Positions 31,336 to 44,400 of a stretch of DNA of 64,000 nt are shown in pieces. How positions within the stretch are numbered: position 1 is the stretch's first letter; each line of letters begins with the position of its first letter. A program made the position numbers and the translations under genes. The DNA comes from Saposhnikovia divaricata (Eukaryota > Streptophyta > Magnoliopsida > Apiales > Apiaceae). Under the pieces are notes generated by a model. The model made no database searches and was not told the origin of the DNA. It saw nothing but the letters and a program-made list of their open reading frames with translations. The stretch spans positions 149,355,647 to 149,419,646 of the forward strand of contig CM071597.1 in NCBI GenBank assembly GCA_036435485.1, in the 5' to 3' direction.

Positions 31336-34300
31336 ATGGGCAGGATTTGTGTTTTCTTAAGCTCCGCATCTATGTTCAAGATTCTTGTAGCTGCCCTTTT
31401 AGTTGTTTCACTCATTGCCCCTGCTTTTTGTGAGATTATATTTGAAGAGCGTTTTGAAGGTACTTCTTTATTGTTGCTTGTTTCAAGTTCTTCCCTTTTG
31501 AGTTCTTGATATTTGTTTACTGTGTATGGATGAATGTGTGTACTTCTTTATTGTTGCCTGTTGTCGAAAGTTTTTTAGCTAAGATGTAGTGCCTGTTTGG
31601 CACACCTTATTTTAGAGACTTATGTACTTATTTTCGGGTAAAATTTTTATATTTTGAAATTGTTTTTTTATACAAATATTTAATGTATGTTTGAGATTCA
31701 ATAAGTTTCAAAAATAAGTTGGAAAGTTAGGAATCTCTAACTTTGTCTTAAAATAAGTTGACTTATTCTGGAAAAAAGTTCCTCAAACACAAGTTCCTCA
31801 AACACCCCCTGCTCATGAATGAAGCAACTTTTATGTGTTTTTGCTTTTTTCTTTTTTTGTAAAAATTTATGGTTGACCCATTTGAGTAAATTTAGGTCCT
31901 GTTTGTTTCGAATAAGTAATTTATGAGTTGAAAATTACTGTCTCTGTCACAAAATAACAGTCGGTTTGACTTTCTGCACGTGTTTTGAGGTATAAAAAAA
32001 TGTATTTCCGCAAGTTGTTTTTTAAATTTTCTTTTTCTAAATTAAAATTTAACATTTATATTTTTATTTAGGAAAAAAAAATATTTAAAAATAACATGTG
32101 TAAGTACCTTTTTTTTATACATCAAAACACGTGCAGAAGTCAAAGCGACTATTATTTTGGGAGAGAGGGAGTACTTATAATTGAAATGTGTGTTTAATAT
32201 TTAAATGTTTGTGTAATAAGTAAAACTAATTTATAAGTTGAACTCTGAAAGTTAAAATTAGTAACTTATAGGTGAATATGTGACTGTATGAGGGAATGTT
32301 TTACTTTGAGGTTTTATGTGACTTGTCGTAGCTAATTGTGTAAAGTTTCACAGCTAAGATGTTGCCATAAGTGAAGCATTCATATGTTTTTGACTTTTTT
32401 TTGTATAAATTTAGAGGAAAATGCTAGGGGTCCCAAAATGATTCTCGAATGTCACGTGAAGCGACTCATTTAGGCAGTCGTATGTAGAAATAATAACTGA
32501 GATGGACTCCTATTTACATAATATTTAGACATATAAGCTGTTGGTTCCTCAAAAATTAATTACAAGGAAGCAAGGAAGCTTAGTTGACTGTTAGTGTAAA
32601 ATGGTATCGTAGAATTTGGACATACGTCTAAATATGATAGACAGTAGAAACTGTATTTTATATATCATATTTTTCTGAGTCATCTTCGTTATGTATTCTG
32701 TAATGGGAATTTATAAATGTTGTTACATTTTTCAAAGATGGGTGGCATAGAAGATGGGTAAAGTCTGATTGGAAGAGGAGTGAAGGTAAAGCAGGCTCTT
32801 TTAAGCATACGGCTGGAAAGTGGTCAGGTGATCCTGATGATAAAGGTGTGTCCGTATTGCTTATTGTAATTATTTTGAGTTTATATGGAATCTTTTATGC
32901 ATTGAGAACCTATTCATTTGTTCTTCTAGGTTTGAATGTTTGATATTGGCCACATATAATGTGTTGGAGAAACTAACTTTTCTAAAAAAATCTTTGTTGG
33001 TGTTAATGTTACAATGTAGCCATATTCCGTTCTCTAGATTAATTAGTTGGGACCTTGCTCTTTATTTAATAAGTAGAAATACGTTAGGCTGATTACTCCA
33101 AGTTCCACTCAGCTGCGATTCTCCTACCCGTCCCAAATATGCTAATATTTCTTTAACAAAAGGGTGAACTGGATTGTCAGGAAGCCAAAAACCAGCAGAC
33201 AGATGTTTCTTGTTTAGCCGTCTCTCTGCTTCCCCATATAGAATTAACACATATGATGACTAAATAGTAAGTCACTGAAATTGGACGGATGTAAATTCTT
33301 CCAGCCCATAGAGACACCATTATACGTCCACATTGTGGGCAGTGTGTTATTGTCATCAGATTAATAGTTGACCACTGTATTTCAGTTGGGTTGAAGTGCA
33401 AGCAGGTAGTTTTCAATGTAGTAATTAGTTCTCTTGCAACTTCGATACATTTAAGACTTTACTTTGTTATAAATTGCCCCTAAGGGTGTAAGCTAGCAGG
33501 ATTCTCACATTTTCCCAAAATGTACAGGTATTCAGACAGCTAGTGATGCCAAGCATTCTGCAATATCCGCCAAAATACCAGAATTTAGCAACAAGGACAG
33601 GACACTGGTTCTGCAATACTCCATTAAGTTAGAGCAGGACATTGAATGTGGTGGCGGCTACATAAAGCTTCTGTCTGGATTTGTTAATCAAAAGAAATTT
33701 GGCGGGGACACTCCTTACAGGTTACTCATCATTTCAGTTTCTGATAAGATCACAATTATAGTTTAACAGAAATGCATATGTTTTTTCTTGTATTTAAATA
33801 ATTTTAAATCAAGTATTTCTTGCACTTGCCACCTCAATTGGTTCTCATTTTCTTTGTTTCTCAAACCCACATTTGGTTATCTTCTTGAAAATAGTACTAA
33901 CAAAACCCCAAAATTGGAAGAAAGCAGTACCTTGTTTATCATTAATAAGGTAGTGATCAAACAATTTTCATCCTGTTTAAAGTGGGAATGACAATAATCT
34001 AATCACAAATCTGTGTTTTTCTTACCTCATGACAATAATCTAATCACAAAGTCTATCGTTTTCTTACCTCACCCATAAATTCTGTTTCTTAATTATATTC
34101 CAATACTTAAACAACTGTCAGCCAAAACCCACCACGGGTGTCCCAGTTGGTTGGACCATGACTTTAGGGGGTTACCACCCCAAGGTCATAGGTTCGATTC
34201 CTGGGAGGCACAGAAGTAAGTGGATTGCCATGCTCGGTGGGTATGAGTGTTCTAGCAGTACTCCGGATTGGTCGAGGTGCGCGAAAGCTGGCCCGAACAC

Positions 34301-37300
34301 CGGATTATCAAAAAAAATAAAAAAATAAAAATAAAAATAAAACTGTCAGCCAACTATAACTATTTTCTTATACCACAAAAGTATATCTGTCATCAGTTTG
34401 TACTGAGCTATTGTCAAATCCTTACTTCAGTTATCTTCATACATTTATCATCATTGCCACTACCATCTGCAAAATAGTATAAATTTTTTTTAACTCTAAT
34501 TTTTTTGCTTTAATTGTTTTAAAAACTAGTACTCACGGTCATTATTTCTGCAGTTTAATGTTTGGACCAGATATATGTGGCACACAAAAGAAGAAGCTTC
34601 ATGTTATATTATCCTATCAGGGACAGAATTATCCCATCAAGAAGGAATTGGAATGCGAGACAGACAAGTTAACCCATTTTTACACATTTATTCTTAGGCC
34701 AGACGCGTCATATAGTATTCTCATCGATGGCAGAGAGAGAGATTCTGGAAGCATGTACACCGACTGGGATATCCTTCCTCCTCGCAAAATAAGAGCTGTT
34801 AATGCCAAAAAGGTTAGCTAGATCTTACAATCGTCATTAAACAGCTAAAGTTAATTCGAGTTTTTTTTTTTTGAAAACAAGTTAATTCGAGTTTAGTTCC
34901 TCGTAGATTCTTAAATTATTTTAAGTTTATCGTGGATTTCAAACTGATTTCAACTTTTTATTGTTGTCGTCATTTGTATCTTTAAAATCTTATTTGAGTA
35001 ACAATTTATGTCTCTCAGCCAGCGGATTGGGAGGATAAAGAATATATTGATGATCCAAATCATGTCAAGCCTGAGGTAGCCAACTGTGTACTAGTTTATT
35101 TGTATTGTTATTGTTGGCCATTGACTATCTACTAACATTCAGTACTATGACAAGCAGGGATATGACTCAATACCACGAACAATTCCTGATCCAGATGCTA
35201 CAAAGGTTAGTTGCTAACATGATATTATGTATATCATATATGTGCAATATATCATTCGTGATATGATAATGCATGGCTTGCAAAGAATATGTGTCTTTTT
35301 AAAAAAATCTAATGTTTTATACAGGGGATGTATTCAGTTGTAAATTCACACTCACAAATAAACCATGTCAAGCACTGAGGCACACACATTCCCATTGTGG
35401 TAGATAAAGTATTCTTACTTATAAAATGAATATCCAAAACTAAGGTATATGCATCTTATGACTATTATTTTCTTCCTCAACTAGTCTGATACATGGGATG
35501 AAGATGAGGATGGCGTATGGAGACCACCCCGAGTGCCTAATCCCGAATATAAAGGACCATGGAAGAACAAGGTACATTTACTTTTCTCTAAGAGCCATTA
35601 AAAGCCACAAAATGCTGACTTGACAATGTATTTTTCTCATCTCCAATGGATTTTGATGCAACAGAAGATAAAGAACCCTAACTATAAAGGGAAGTGGAAA
35701 ATTCCGTACATTGATAATCCAGGTACTCCATTTATTTATGTTTCATAGTGTGCTTGTATGTATTCTATCCAACTTTGATATTTACATAGATCTCTAATTG
35801 TCTTTCATTATTTATAGAATTTGAAGATGATCCTGATCTTTATGTTATGAAGCCAATTAAATACGTGGGCATAGAAGTATGGCAGGTACGATATCAATGT
35901 TATTGTTTTGCTTATTAAATGTAACAAGCATCATGATGTATTATTTGTAGAATTAATGGGATTCCATGATGTTGTGCCTGCAGGTAAAGGCTGGTGCGGT
36001 CTTTGACAACGTTCTAATATGTGATGAGCCAGAATACGCAAAGCAAGTTGTGCAAGAAGTTTTTGCTAACAGAGAGGTATAGTCTAGCTCTTTAATTTAC
36101 CCTTGCAGATATTAGTCAACATGGTATTTTAATTATTTTTATCATGGGTAGCTAACATGGTGTTATAATTATTTAGATTGAAAAAGAGGCCTTTGAGGAA
36201 GCAGAGAAAATGAGGAAAGCAAGGGAAGAAGAGGTGGTTGTCATGATGCAATTCATATATCCTTAGATTCTGCTGCTGGTATTCTAATATATAGTCTTGA
36301 TTAATTGCCTTCACAATTGGCGCATGCAGGAAGCTCAAAGAGCAAGAGAGGAAGGTAAAAGGAGGAAAAGGGAGAGGGGCTATGACCGGCGACACCATAG
36401 AGATAGATATAGAAGGGTTAGTATCATAATCTTGCACAACTTTTTCTTTTTGTTTTATATTTTATTATTATTATATTTTTGCTAAGCCTATATTTTATTA
36501 TTTGGACACTACATGCACATTTTCGTATTTAACAGGATGAAAAATGTCAACCTCCCATTAAAAGATCAAGGCAGATACCGCTAGACCAAGAGACCCTTGG
36601 TTTTGCACTTAATCTTTGCTCTGATATTACATTAATATTTCCATCTAGCACAAATTATTCTGTCATTCCGCAAAAAAAAAGCTAGATTGTCTAGTAAACG
36701 TACATCTCTTTATATTGAATAAATACAACACAGCACATTTTATCTCTCTAACTTGCAGTCATTTATTTGCTCCTGGCATTTTTTTCATCTCCAGAAATTG
36801 TCTCAACTATTTCAGGCAGATGCGTAGATCCTCATTATAGATTCTTTGCTAATATCAAATTCTCAATCCAAGACTACAAATCCATACCGTACTTTGATAT
36901 TCAATAATTATGAACTTTCCTATGACTTCTTCCTGTCTACCACAAATATATGCATCTAATTTCTAAGTGTTACCTTAAACTTACTTTTCCTAATTTATGT
37001 TTCTATAATATAATGGATTTGAAAAACCCCTTAGCAGCCATGTTCTATTTCCGAAGGAAGATAGATCTGGAAGACATCCTATTAATGGCTCCTGTATTTC
37101 CTATTTATTTTCTTTCTATTGGAACATACTAAGCTTGTAAAGTTAACACAATTGGTCAATATGATATCTTCTAACCTTCTAGATTGGATACCATTATACC
37201 AATCTATTTGGAGAACAATACAATATCTAGTCAGGCATACATGTCAATAGATTATAATGATTATTTTTATACTTAATCTATTATCTATGTACACATGAGA

Positions 37301-37993
37301 ATTTGATCTCTTATTTTGTCAATTTCTTTTCATTTCTTTTGCAGCGCGATCGTCATGACTACATGGATGATTATCATGTAAGCGTAATAGTTATTTTTAA
37401 ATTCTCTTTTTTCACTTATTTCAATATTTGTAAATTGAGGCTTAAAGCTAGGCAGTGGTTGTGCACATAAAATTTCATAAGCCAGTTTTCTATTGTTAGA
37501 CTCTATCTCATCTTAGCATTTAGAAAATGGTGTGACGGCAAGTAGAGATGTAGAATATTACCTTTTTTTATTTATAACAGAGAAGTAGAGTATACTTGGT
37601 GGAAACTTTGTGGCATTCGAAAGGGCATACTTGATGATCTAGAACAAGCTGTTTTAAGTTAAGTTCGGTAGAATTTGTAAATACTTTGTGTCTTTCTTGG
37701 CAACTGGCAAGTCCATGCAGTACTAGGCACTTGACATGGGTTTAACATTTGGCTAACCACTTGGGTCACAAGTGTGGCTAGTGAAGGCTAGATGAATGAA
37801 CATATGAAAGAAAAGATGGAAGAACAAATTAGTGGTACTTGCAACTTGTAAGAAGACTAAATATTATTAACGTTATGTTAAATGCACTAAAACAATAGCA
37901 TAGACTCTTTCAGACCATTTACTTGCCCCATATTACTTAACAGTCATGTTCTTAAGAAATCATTTATCTTGTATTTTGCAGGATGAACTTTGA
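31336..37993 (+). CDS. CRT3: Calreticulin-3 type ER lectin chaperone
   Basis: Fourteen exons with GT/AG introns: 31336-31459, 32738-32845, 33528-33720, 34554-34812, 35019-35075, 35158-35205, 35485-35571, 35665-35722, 35818-35885, 35984-36076, 36177-36233, 36330-36416, 37345-37377, 37982-37993; 427 aa. Signal peptide about 1-32 (a second start at Met13 would also give one). Globular lectin domain with C118 in QDIECGGGYIKLL and C150 in LMFGPDICG, and TDWDILPPRKI near 220. P-domain about 229-330 (PADWEDKEYIDDP, YKGPWKNK, NPNYKGKWK). The tail, 366-423, is Arg/Lys-rich instead of acidic, which marks the CRT3 branch; it ends in HDEL for ER retrieval. In Arabidopsis CRT3 retains and folds receptor kinases such as EFR and defective BRI1. 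The family match is strong; function here is by homology. MITEs and a SINE sit in its introns. Confidence 0.95.
31590..31815. mobile_element. hAT-like MITE remnant in CRT3 intron 1
   Basis: The start (gcctgtttggcacacc) and end (tcctcaaacaccccctgc) are loosely inverted, and inner parts (cttattttagagacttatg and cttaaaataagttgactta) also pair. The type resembles the larger element at 38996-39802. No clear duplication of the target. Confidence 0.4.
31938..32171. mobile_element. Stowaway-like MITE in CRT3 intron 1
   Basis: Inverted ends of the Stowaway type (ctgtctctgtcacaaaataa, cagtcg; inverse of cgactattattttgggagag, agggag), extended inward by gacttt-ctgcacgtgttttga on both arms, with the TA dinucleotide on both sides (31936-31937, 32172-32173). 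Confidence 0.85.
34126..34340 (+). mobile_element. tRNA-derived SINE in CRT3 intron 3
   Basis: 215 bp with a pol III promoter: box A-like cagttggttggacc (about 34143) and a perfect box B, ggttcgattcc (34191-34201). A body of about 100 bp follows and an A-rich tail (aaaaataaaaataaaa) ends it. The 13-bp duplication aactgtcagccaa at 34113-34125 and 34341-34353 shows insertion by target-primed reverse transcription. Not a tRNA gene: the head does not fold into a cloverleaf with an intact acceptor. Confidence 0.92.
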
Positions 37994-38995
37994 TAACAAA
38001 CAACCGTATGCAAAAATCAGTAGAATGAGCGTCATCTATCCATGGTGAAACGTTGTACTGGTTGTCAGCCTCCTTCATTTGTACTCATACCAGTATAAAT
38101 TTCATGTCTATCGATGAAAGAACGTGTTCTTTGGTTGGAAAATTTGAGAATGTCTCTTGTTATATTGTAGTGTTGTTTTTGGTCTATCCTAATAAGATCC
38201 TAATTAAATGTAAGTTCCTCAACATAGAGAGCGGAAGAATTCCATTTAGGTATGTTTATATGGGATTACATCCACTGTAGTTAAAGTTACGAACTTCCAA
38301 GAATGCACCTGCATTATAGGTATAGGTACTAACTCATCTGAGTTCTAATATCATAAAATTCGGCACTCCCGAGCCACTGTTTGCTATAGAATTAGCTTTG
38401 CTGAGCCCTACACAATGTGCTATCTACCAATAGAACTCTAATTTATGATTCTATCTTTATCATCATTTCTCAAGCTCCAGTTGTTCATGTAAAACCAAAA
38501 CCTGTTATAATTTTACATGTAGAAATCAGTTAGGTATTAAAGTAGGTATTAATCTACCTTCTATTTTAATACAAACAATCTGCAGCTGCTGTCAATAGCG
38601 TAACCAGTAAGTACGCATAGGATTTTTAAGCACAAACAAATAAGAAGTGTGTTATTGTCAAAAAAAGAAGTGCCGTTTGTTTGTCTAGCTAACAGCCTGC
38701 TATTTATATGACAAAATTTACCAAAATGAGTATTGGACAAGTATTGGTAAAGTAGATCATAATTGATCTTCCACTGTACAGTTGCAATGATATAAATGGC
38801 TAAATGCATAAATACTTGCCCATTCTGCTCATACCACCAGATATATGCCAAAATTATCAATTAATCGGCGAGGTACAAAATAAATATAAAGAAGGCAAAT
38901 TTAGGACTTAATTAAATATATAAATTACAGAACAAGGATAATATAAGAGGGTATAAAACAAATGTCGGCCGGCCAGAGACAAGAAAAAAGAGAGG
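37994..38995 (+). other. CRT3 3' untranslated region and intergenic DNA
   Basis: The first 200-300 bases after the stop are likely 3' UTR, though I see no certain polyadenylation signal. A stretch at 38010-38055 resembles 47560-47605 downstream of the methyltransferase pseudogene. Nothing else was recognised up to 38995. Confidence 0.5.
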
Positions 38996-39802
38996 CCTAC
39001 AGCCTGTTTGGCAACTGAAGCTTAAAGCAAAATGTTGCTTTAAGTTGTTTTCGGCTTGTTTGGGTAAATAGCTTAACGCCCGGCTTTAAGTTAAAAAACT
39101 GCTATAAGTCATAAGTTCCATTTAGCAGCCCGTTTGGCAACCATGTAAGCCAAATTCACAGGGTTTAAAATTAAGTTGTTTTCGGCTTGTTTGGGTAAAT
39201 AGCTTAAAGCCCGGCTTTAAGTTAAAAAACTGCTATAAGTCATAAGTTCCATTTAGCAGCCCGTTTGGCAACCATGTAAGCCAAATTCACAGGGTTTAAA
39301 GTCAGATTTGATGCGTTTGTGTCCTTCAGCTTTAAGCCGGCTTTAAGTTAAAAAACTGCTTTAAGCCATAAGTTCCATTTAGGTACTTTTGACTTATGAC
39401 TTATGACTTATGGATTTTTTTTATTTTTTATTTTTTTTCACAATTCTTGTAAAGCTTAAATATCATGAATTTAAATTTTTTTTAAGTTAAATTTCACTTT
39501 AAGCCAAAATTATTAAACCTCCATTTAACTTTAAGTAAAATTACCCAAACACTTTCATTCAACTTAAAGTAAACAACTTTACTTTCTGCTTTAAGTTAAA
39601 AATACCCCCATTAAGTCAAAAGTAACTTATTTTAAGCAATCCCAAACACCCTCAAAATTATTAAACCCCCATTTAACTTTAAGTAAAATTACCCAAACAC
39701 GTTCATTCAACTTAAAGTAAACAACTTTACTTTCTCCTTTAAGTTAAAAACACCTCCATTAAGTCAAAAGTAACTTATTTTAAGTAATGCCAAACACCCT
39801 CC
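38996..39802. mobile_element. hAT-like MITE with internal 136-bp tandem duplication
   Basis: The outer ends cctacagcctgtttggcaac and taatgccaaacaccctcc are inverted. Inside, ttaagttgttttcggcttgt and the following 130 bases occur at 39037 and 39173 almost unchanged, and a third, shortened piece follows. The right half repeats ccatttaactttaagtaaaa and ttaagtcaaaagtaactta twice. It is a fold-back of cttaaagc / gctttaag motifs. Non-coding. Confidence 0.65.
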
Positions 39803-40382
39803 TAATGTAAACTGCATCGCAACTTATCAAAGCAACTTATCAAAATTGTAAAAATTGAAAATTGATTTAATTCGATTTAGCTCCAAGAAAATAAGTACTC
39901 GAAAATTGAAAAGTACTCGGAATAAATACTTGGACAACTAATCGAAAATTATTTTTATAATTTTTACTCAAAATATTAAATTTACATATCATAATTTAGT
40001 GAACTAATATTATTAGACATATATTTTTTGTTATTTACTAATAATTTAATATAAATACTAAATTTATACTTAGTAATTTTTTTAATTATGTACTTACAAC
40101 AATAATGTTAAAATATTAATACTACTTTCTTGATAATTTTTATCAATGTAACTAAAAACTAATTATGTGATCAAATATATGCATTTTGCTACATCACTTA
40201 AAATAACTATAAAAAATGAATAATTTAAAATCGGGTTTACCTCCGAGTACTCGAATTTGACCGAATTATATACAAATTGAAATTCGACCTAAATTGGTAC
40301 GACACGGAACGGATAATACCCGAGAAATGAGTACACAATATTGGCCTATAAATACAAAATTTCAAGACAAGTAAATTAAGCC
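39803..40382. other. AT-rich DNA upstream of methyltransferase pseudogene
   Basis: Contains whatever promoter the ancestral methyltransferase had. No TATA box can be assigned with confidence and no repeat border was seen. Confidence 0.5.
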
Positions 40383-40951
40383 ATGGCATCACATGATCAA
40401 GAAGCGCTCTTAACTGCGATGCAGATAATGAATTCTTCGGCTGTCCCTGGTACTCACTGCACTTTTTGAGCTTTATGTCTTTGCCATTATCATGTAAAAG
40501 GCTGGCCTCGATGGCTACCTTCATCCTGATGAAATTGCATTGAACCTTCCTACTAATTAGAATCCTGAAGCTTCAGACATGCTTGATCTTATGCTTCGCC
40601 TTCTCACAAGCCACTCCATCATCAAATGCGAGCTTATAAATAATAGTGGCAACCCTCTTCTCAGTAGATCATATGGCCTAACCTCGATTTCACAATTTTT
40701 TGTGCAATTCCAAGATGGACCTTCTTGCTTGGTTCCTTATCATCAGTTCAATCTTCACAAGAGATCCACAAGTCTTGGTTTGCTCTGCGTTCTTTAATAT
40801 TCTATTCCGCCACTCCTTGCAGTCATCTAAACCTGAATATTTAAAAAATGCACACTTTGCAGGTATATGCTGAAAGATGCAGTTCTCGAGGGGGGATGCC
40901 ATTTGTCATGGCTCATGAGGGAGTTTCAATTTTTCACTATTTAAAAATAGA
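40383..40951 (+). pseudogene. COMT-like O-methyltransferase pseudogene, 5' part
   Basis: Plant SAM-dependent small-molecule O-methyltransferase, N-terminal dimerisation region. Frame 1 reads MASHDQEALLTAMQIMNSSA VP then diverges and stops. Other frames restore LHPDEIALNLPTN, PEASDMLDLMLRLLTSHS, SYGLTSISQFF and LKDAVLEGG, then (after a shift) MPFVMAHEGVSIFHYLKID. In the family these are consecutive (PTNPEA, MLDRMLRLL, YHLKDAVLEGG). At least four frameshifts or stops are visible. The copia element at 40952 cuts it off, and the rest continues at 46037. Substrate class (caffeate, furanocoumarin or other) cannot be told. Confidence 0.85.
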
Positions 40952-41274
40952 TGTTAACCATATTTAGGTGCAACGTGACTCAAGTACATTCTCTATCAAG
41001 CATCAACTTGTACATAAGGCGAGCAAGGGAAATATACTGCCAGGTCACTAAGTCTAGGTGCTATGTTTAGAGTGAGGTCCAGCTGGCAACATTCTGTTAC
41101 TCAAGTTAGTTAGGACCACACACATTTTGATATATATGTTGAGAGGTGTAGTAGGCAGCAAGTTAAGCATTTACAATACTATTTTCTCTGTACTTTTCCT
41201 TTCTCTGTAACAATGAAGTTTATCCTAATATACTTCGTCTTCTTCATTTCTTCTGCTTCATTAACAATTTGACA
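40952..41274 (+). repeat. Copia 5' LTR
   Basis: Begins TGTTAACC and ends ATTTGACA. It holds two segments lost from the 3' LTR (about 41076-41115 and 41201-41240). Confidence 0.9.
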
Positions 41275-41286
41275 TGGTATTAGAGC
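41275..41286 (+). other. Copia primer binding site
   Basis: tggtattagagc directly follows the LTR; one base from the iMet-tRNA complement. Confidence 0.88.
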
Positions 41287-41407
41287 ATATAGCTCGATTC
41301 TTCCGCTTATATAGTTGATCGATTGTTATTTTCGATCTCTCCGTTTGTTGTTTCTTTGTTCTATCTCTGTATTTGACTTTTTCTTCAAGCTTCCTGTCCG
41401 TACAATA

Positions 41408-44400
41408 ATGGCGACTTCCATAACTTACTCTAATGTTGTTACTGGTTCATCATCTACTACAGTCATCGATGCTAATCATCCCTATTATCTCTCCTCTTCT
41501 GATAATCCAGGTATGAGCCTCACAACGATTGTTCTTAATGAACAAAACTACTCTCAGTGGAGTCGTTCAATGGAAATCGCTCTTTCTTCCAAGATGAAGC
41601 TCGGTTTTGTTGACGGATCTGTCTTTAAACCTTCAGCCACATCCACTCTTGTAAGTCATTGGAATCGATGTAATCATATGGTAATTTCCTGGTTACTCAA
41701 CTCTGTTTCTGTGGATATTCGTACTAGTATCGTTTATAGGGATTCTGCTCACTTGATTTGGATGAATTAGCAATTTGTTATGCACAAAGTAATCTCCCTA
41801 AGATGTTTAATCTACGGAAAGAAATTTCTCAACTCTCTCAAGGATCTATGAGTATTACTGCTTATTATACTAAGTATAAAACATTGATTGATGAACTGGA
41901 AAGTCTTACTTCTAGACCTAGATGTGAATGCCTTAAGTGTACCTATGATATCAATAGTAAACTCAATGTGTTTGATCTGAATATTCAGCTAATGCAATTT
42001 CTTATGGGATTGAGTGATGTGTTTGCCTCAATTCGAGGTCAAATCTTACTTATGGTACCTATTCCCACTCTAAGTCAATGCTATGCCATGTTACTTCAAG
42101 ATGAGAATCAGAGAGATGTGCACACCTTAACTGGACTAAATTCCAGTAATGTTGCTCTTCATGTACGAAGTAATGTGTCATGAAAGTTTACTGCTAAAAC
42201 TGGTTCACAGTCTAGTCAAACTGCTGGTAGTTTTGTGAAGAAACAAAGTGCTGATTCTTCAATTGTGTGTGACTATTGTCATATGCAAGGTCATTCTAGA
42301 GACAGATGTTTCTGTGTTGTTGGATATCCATCTTAGCATAGGTTGTTTGGCAAGCCTAAGCCAAAACCAAAGTTCAGTAATTCTCAGAAGGCAACTGCTG
42401 CTCAGGTAGTAAGTGACATTTCTTCTGAATCTAATAATGCTCAAGTGGCTTCAGGTTCTGCATCTCATGGTTTGTAAGATAGCCAGTTTTAAAACCTTGT
42501 TCAATTATTGCAAACCACTATGAAAGCACCTGCTCCTGAGACTTCCTCAATCAACTGGCCTTCTGCAAATACAGTGCATCTAACAGGTATTCTCTCTGCT
42601 TCAAATACTTGTAAAAGTCAGTGGATCATTGACTCTGAGGCTACTGATCATATAACTGCTTCTTTTGATATTCTGGATAATCCTATAAAATGCAATGCCA
42701 TGCTTCATGTACCTAATGGTAATGTCATTGAAGTTACTCCTTTTGGTAATGTCACTCTTCAATCTGGCATTACTTTGCATCAAGTACTCTATGTTCCTAT
42801 TTTTATTTATAATCTTTTGTCCATTTCTAAACTTCTTAAAGATTCAAATCTCACTGCCTTTTTCTCTGCTTCCTCCTGTTCTATCCAGGCCCCTACTTGG
42901 AAGAGGGAGCTAGAGATTGGTAAAGTCAAAGATGGCTTATATGTCTTCAATTCTGATGTGCAGCAATGTTCTTCTTCAACTACTGCTTTGTCTTCTCAGT
43001 TTTTTTGTAAAGATGTTTTATCTAGTTGTAATCAACTTCAAATAGTTTCTTCTGATATCTAGCATTCCAGATTGGGGCATGTCACACTGTCTATCTTAAA
43101 ACAATTATATGTGAAATGTACTTCTAACTTTCAAGCTTGTGATTCTTGTCATTTTTCTAAACAAGCTATTCTACCATTTTCTAATAGTGATACCTGTTCT
43201 ACTGAGTTGTTTCAATTAATTCATGCTGACTTGTGGGGACCTTATTCAAGGACCACAAATGATAATTGTAATCAATTCTTGACCATTTTGGATGATATGT
43301 CTAGGACAACTTGGGTGTTTCTGTTATCTAGTAAGACTCAGATGCCAACTATAATCAAAGATTTTTTGCTCTATGTTCAAAATTAGTTTGCAAAAATAGT
43401 TAAGGTTTTAAGAACAGATAATGGTACTGAGTTTTTAAATAAAGACTTAGCTGCTATCTTATCTAGTTTGGGAATATTACATCAGACAAGTTGTGCCTAT
43501 ACGCCTCAACAAAATGGGAAAGATGAGCGTAATCATCAACATTTGCTCAACACTGCCAGAGCCTTACGTTTTCATGCTAATTTACCAATACATTTTTGGG
43601 GTGATTGTCTGTTAACTGCAACGTATCTTATAAATAGATTACCAACAGCAGTTCTGAATGGTAAAACTCCGTATCATATCTTCTTTAATCAAGCACCTGA
43701 TTACAGCAATTTACGAGTTTTTGGATCATTATGCTATGCTTCCACAGCTCCAAAATCATCTGATAAGTTTGCTCCTCGAGCAGTTAAGTGTGTACTGCTA
43801 GGATACCCATTTGGTAAAAAGGGATATCGGTTACTTAATCTTGAAACAAGAAAAGTTTTTGTTTCTCGAAATGTTCAATTTGTTGAACAAATACTTCCAT
43901 TTTGAGACATATAGTCCAAGGTTTCTTCTCAGCTGTTTCCCTGCAATTCTTCTGTCCCAAATGAACCATTAGCTTATACTGTTGCTGAGCCATCTCAATC
44001 TGAGCCTCAACAAATAATCAGTGTTCCAGCCTATACTGATACAGTTCCCTCAGACAGCCTTGCTGATAATGACACTCCTATTATTATTGAGTCTTCACAG
44101 GAGTCTCCTACTGTTTCTCATCCCATTGCTCGTCCTACTCGACAGCGAACTGTTCCACTGAAATATTTAGATTACACTGGGTTGCAAAAGAAGTTTGTCT
44201 CAGCAGCTAGTAAAGTTACTTTACCTGATACACTGCAATATGATACTTTTACTCCAGACTTTACTCATTTTTTAGCCAATGTAACAAAAATTCCTGAGCC
44301 ATATTCATACAAACAGGCTGCTGTTTCTCCTGAGTGGTGTACAGCTATGGCTACTGAGTTAGCTGCTTTGGAAGCTAATGATACATGGGATGTTGTTCCC

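Noticed and set aside
34135..34205. tRNA gene
   Set aside because: Box B is perfect, but there is no full cloverleaf, and the A-rich tail plus the 13-bp TSD make it a SINE.
36537..36600. An additional CRT3 exon after aacag at 36537
   Set aside because: The frame from exon 12 joins directly to the exon at 37345 to give the expected RRRDRHDYMDDYHDEL end; the extra piece has no family match and no clear donor.
40237..40524. 95-codon minus-strand frame over the methyltransferase start
   Set aside because: Shadow of the plus-strand pseudogene, which has the homology.
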